A DNA stretch of 7,498 bases from Verrucomicrobiota bacterium. GTDB lineage: Bacteria; Verrucomicrobiota; Verrucomicrobiia; Limisphaerales; UBA1412. The stretch's first letter is position 1. Each line of letters starts with the position of its first letter. The notes under the pieces were generated by a model. That model had not been told where the DNA came from. It did no database searches and saw only the letters and a list, made by a program, of their open reading frames with translations. The stretch lies in contig JAFZAR010000388.1 of the NCBI GenBank assembly GCA_017557085.1, forward strand, positions 1-7,498, written 5' to 3'. The position numbers were made by a program, and so were the translations under genes. Below, one piece after another: positions 6,739 through 7,498 of the stretch.

Positions 6739-6780
6739 CTATCGCCAGGACCACCAATTAGTCATGCCAGTGTTGTACAT
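6739..6780 (-). CDS. trpL: trp operon leader peptide
   Basis: The frame from the ATG at 6780 encodes MYNTGMTNWWSWR and stops at TAG (6741-6739). An in-frame ATG at 6765 gives the shorter MTNWWSWR. Three of the last five sense codons are TGG, including a tandem pair at 6756-6751 and a third at 6747-6745. That density of the rarest amino acid, placed before an alternative-fold terminator and the trp genes, is the hallmark of a ribosome-stalling leader peptide. Scarcity of charged tRNA-Trp would stall the ribosome here and alter folding of the downstream leader. Neither ATG has a clear Shine-Dalgarno; the region before 6780 is AT-rich, as is acceptable in Bacteroidota. Which start is used is uncertain. 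The product probably has no function beyond being translated. Confidence 0.82.
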   Translation of the reverse strand: MYNTGMTNWWSWR

Positions 6781-6847
6781 GTTAACATTCACAACGCGCC
6801 CAATCTACCACATCACCGGAATAAGGCAAGTATTTTTGTATGATTTT

Positions 6848-6882
6848 TTTCAAATTTGTTTGAAATTATGTTTTAAAAACAT
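6848..6882. repeat. Two adjacent AT-rich inverted repeats in the trp upstream region
   Basis: TTTCAAA (6848-6854) and TTTGAAA (6859-6865) are perfect 7-bp arms around TTTG. ATGTTTT (6868-6874) and AAAACAT (6876-6882) are perfect 7-bp arms around one base. They sit side by side between the promoter candidate and the leader peptide. They could be operator half-sites, an RNA hairpin in the early leader, or chance in very AT-rich DNA. No regulator family can be named from them. Confidence 0.3.
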
Positions 6883-6904
6883 TATGTTCCTGATGCGTAA
6901 TTAT

Positions 6905-6934
6905 TTTATAACACGAGACTTGTGAATCAGCAAA
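6905..6934 (-). promoter_or_regulatory. Candidate promoter for the trp leader and operon
   Basis: On the minus strand TTTG (6934-6931) is followed after exactly 20 bases by TATAAAAT (6910-6903). The TTTG and the spacing match the Bacteroidota primary sigma pattern TTTG-(19-21)-TAnnTTTG, but the downstream box keeps only the TA. It can equally be read as a weak sigma70-like TTGCTG-17-TATAAA. Transcription would begin near 6898 and leave about 118 bases before the leader peptide. A second TTTG at 6854-6851 with TACTTG 18 bases later is a weaker alternative. Confidence 0.35.
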
Positions 6935-6971
6935 GTGAAAAGCGTCAAATGGAATGGGATATAAAAGGAAA

Positions 6972-7047
6972 TGGTGGGCCCAGAGGGATTTGAACCCCCG
7001 ACCAAGCGATTATGAGTCGCCTGCTCTGACCGCTGAGCTATGGGCCC
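6972..7047 (-). tRNA. tRNA with CAU anticodon, probably tRNA-Ile2 (lysidine type)
   Basis: The full cloverleaf is present: acceptor GGGCCCA/TGGGCCC, D arm GCTC/GAGC, anticodon stem GGCGA/TCGCT, loop CTCATAA with anticodon CAT, and T arm GGGGG/CCCTC with loop TTCAAAT. The discriminator A and CCA are encoded (6975-6972). CAU can be elongator Met, initiator Met or Ile2. The acceptor stem is fully paired at 1-72, unlike a typical initiator. The anticodon arm and variable loop match what I recall of E. coli tRNA-Ile2, and C4-G69 plus C5-G68 are the pairs reported to direct TilS lysidine modification. Ile2 is therefore favoured, but elongator Met cannot be excluded without comparison. It ends about 190 bases upstream of the trp leader peptide on the same strand. 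Confidence 0.93.
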
Positions 7048-7063
7048 ATAGAAACAACCAACC

Positions 7064-7095
7064 GAACTTTATAGGAATGAGGTGCCAAAAGCAAG
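7064..7095 (-). promoter_or_regulatory. Candidate promoter of the CAU tRNA
   Basis: TATAAAG lies at 7073-7067 on the minus strand, about 20 bases before the tRNA 5' end. CTTG begins at 7095, and TTGCTT (7094-7089) is 15 bases upstream of TATAAA. Read in the Bacteroidota style, CTTG-20-TAAAGTTC has the right spacing but an imperfect second box. The position relative to the mature tRNA is right for a dedicated promoter; the boxes alone are weak. Confidence 0.35.
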
Positions 7096-7201
7096 CCCAA
7101 TTCCTTTTATTTATTCAAAATGGTCGTTTTTCAAGGTGTACTCGATATGATGCTATCTCACTGATTTTAAATGTGAAACGATGAGAAAAACGATTCGGTG
7201 G

Positions 7202-7219
7202 GATCATTCTCCAATGATC
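7202..7219. repeat. Inverted repeat spanning the yjbQ-like stop codon
   Basis: GATCATT (7202-7208) and AATGATC (7213-7219) are perfect 7-bp arms around a 4-base loop, overlapping the stop codon of the neighbouring gene. On the minus strand TTTTT follows only about 10 bases later, so it is at best a weak terminator. Between here and the tRNA (7048-7201) I see no gene, only the tRNA promoter candidate. Confidence 0.4.
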
Positions 7220-7498
7220 TTGACCAGGACGCGTTTTCTCCTCATGCCGTCAAATTCACCGTAGTAGATTTGTTCCCAGGGGCCAAAGTCCAGTTCGCCT
7301 TTGGTGATGGCAACGACGACTTCGCGCCCCATGACCTGGCGTTTGAGATGGGCATCGGCGTTGTCCTCACCGGTGCGGTTGTGGTGGTAGTGTTCCGGCG
7401 AAGGGTTGAACGGGGCCAGATTTTCCAGCCAGACTCCAAAGTCGTGGAGTAGTCCGCTTTCGGCGTCGTTGATGAAGACGGTGGCGGTGATGTGCATG
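7204..7498 (-). CDS. yjbQ: YjbQ/UPF0047 family protein (partial, N-terminus off the window)
   Basis: The 97 visible residues are the C-terminal two-thirds of a UPF0047 protein; family members are usually about 130-140 aa. HITATVFIND matches the family's HTTAxxxIN(D/E) block, so the ATG at 7497 is an internal Met and the gene continues beyond the window. Further conserved parts are YHHN, GEDNADAHLKRQVMG (about 43-57), GPWEQIYYGEFDG and the C-terminal RRKRVLVKIIGE. The family is annotated as secondary thiamine-phosphate synthase on the basis of weak activity, and its real physiological role is not settled. It lies on the same strand as the tRNA and trp genes, separated from the tRNA by about 156 bases, and nothing ties it to tryptophan synthesis. 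It is probably cytoplasmic, with no membrane segment visible. Confidence 0.88.
   Translation of the reverse strand, partial: MHITATVFINDAESGLLHDFGVWLENLAPFNPSPEHYHHNRTGEDNADAHLKRQVMGREVVVAITKGELDFGPWEQIYYGEFDGMRRKRVLVKIIGE

Noticed and set aside
6605..6898. T-box riboswitch or TRAP-binding leader as the trp control device
   Set aside because: No T-box sequence (TGGxACCGCG-like) and no series of spaced GAG/UAG triplets was found; the Trp-codon leader peptide explains the region better.
6704..6925. Plus-strand open frame of 73 codons in the trp leader
   Set aside because: It lies in AT-rich DNA, has no recognisable motif, and runs antisense to the attenuator.
6954..7184. Plus-strand open frame containing WAQRDLNPRPSDYESPAL
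   Set aside because: It is the well-known false protein read antisense through a tRNA gene; the tRNA explains the sequence.

Overview
The window carries a complete tryptophan biosynthesis operon on the minus strand, transcribed from high to low coordinates in the order trpB-trpE-trpG-trpD-trpC-trpF-trpA (6475 down to 98). Upstream of it are a CAU-anticodon tRNA and the C-terminal part of a YjbQ/UPF0047-family gene, also on the minus strand. Every complete gene has intact family motifs, and the genes are tightly packed (overlaps of 14, 4 and 1 bases, gaps of 4, 14 and 16 bases).

The likely source is a member of the Bacteroidales (Bacteroidota) with fairly GC-rich coding DNA. The basis is the trpB-first gene order, the Bacteroidales-like flavour of the TrpA, TrpD, TrpE and TrpF motifs (for example TrpA YFCAG, TrpD SGASN, TrpF GIDLNSRFE), and weak or missing Shine-Dalgarno sequences before several starts. 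This is judged from memory of the families, not from a search.

The most informative non-coding part is the AT-rich leader between the tRNA and trpB (6476-6971). It encodes a very short peptide, MTNWWSWR (or MYNTGMTNWWSWR from an in-frame upstream ATG), with three Trp codons in its last five sense codons. About 90 bases further on is an intrinsic terminator (9-bp stem, U-run). Between them lies a segment that can pair either with the region just after the leader stop codon or with the 5' arm of the terminator. Together these make a ribosome-mediated transcription attenuator that would match trp transcription to the supply of charged tRNA-Trp. A weak promoter candidate lies about 125 bases before the leader peptide.

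Functionally, TrpE and TrpG form anthranilate synthase. TrpD, TrpF and TrpC carry anthranilate through PRA and CdRP to indole-3-glycerol phosphate, and TrpA plus TrpB complete tryptophan. The operon ends just before a cluster of three GC-rich stem-loops at the left edge (9-92) that looks like part of a dispersed extragenic palindromic repeat. I found no defence system, mobile element or unknown gene cluster; the attenuator is the feature most worth following up.
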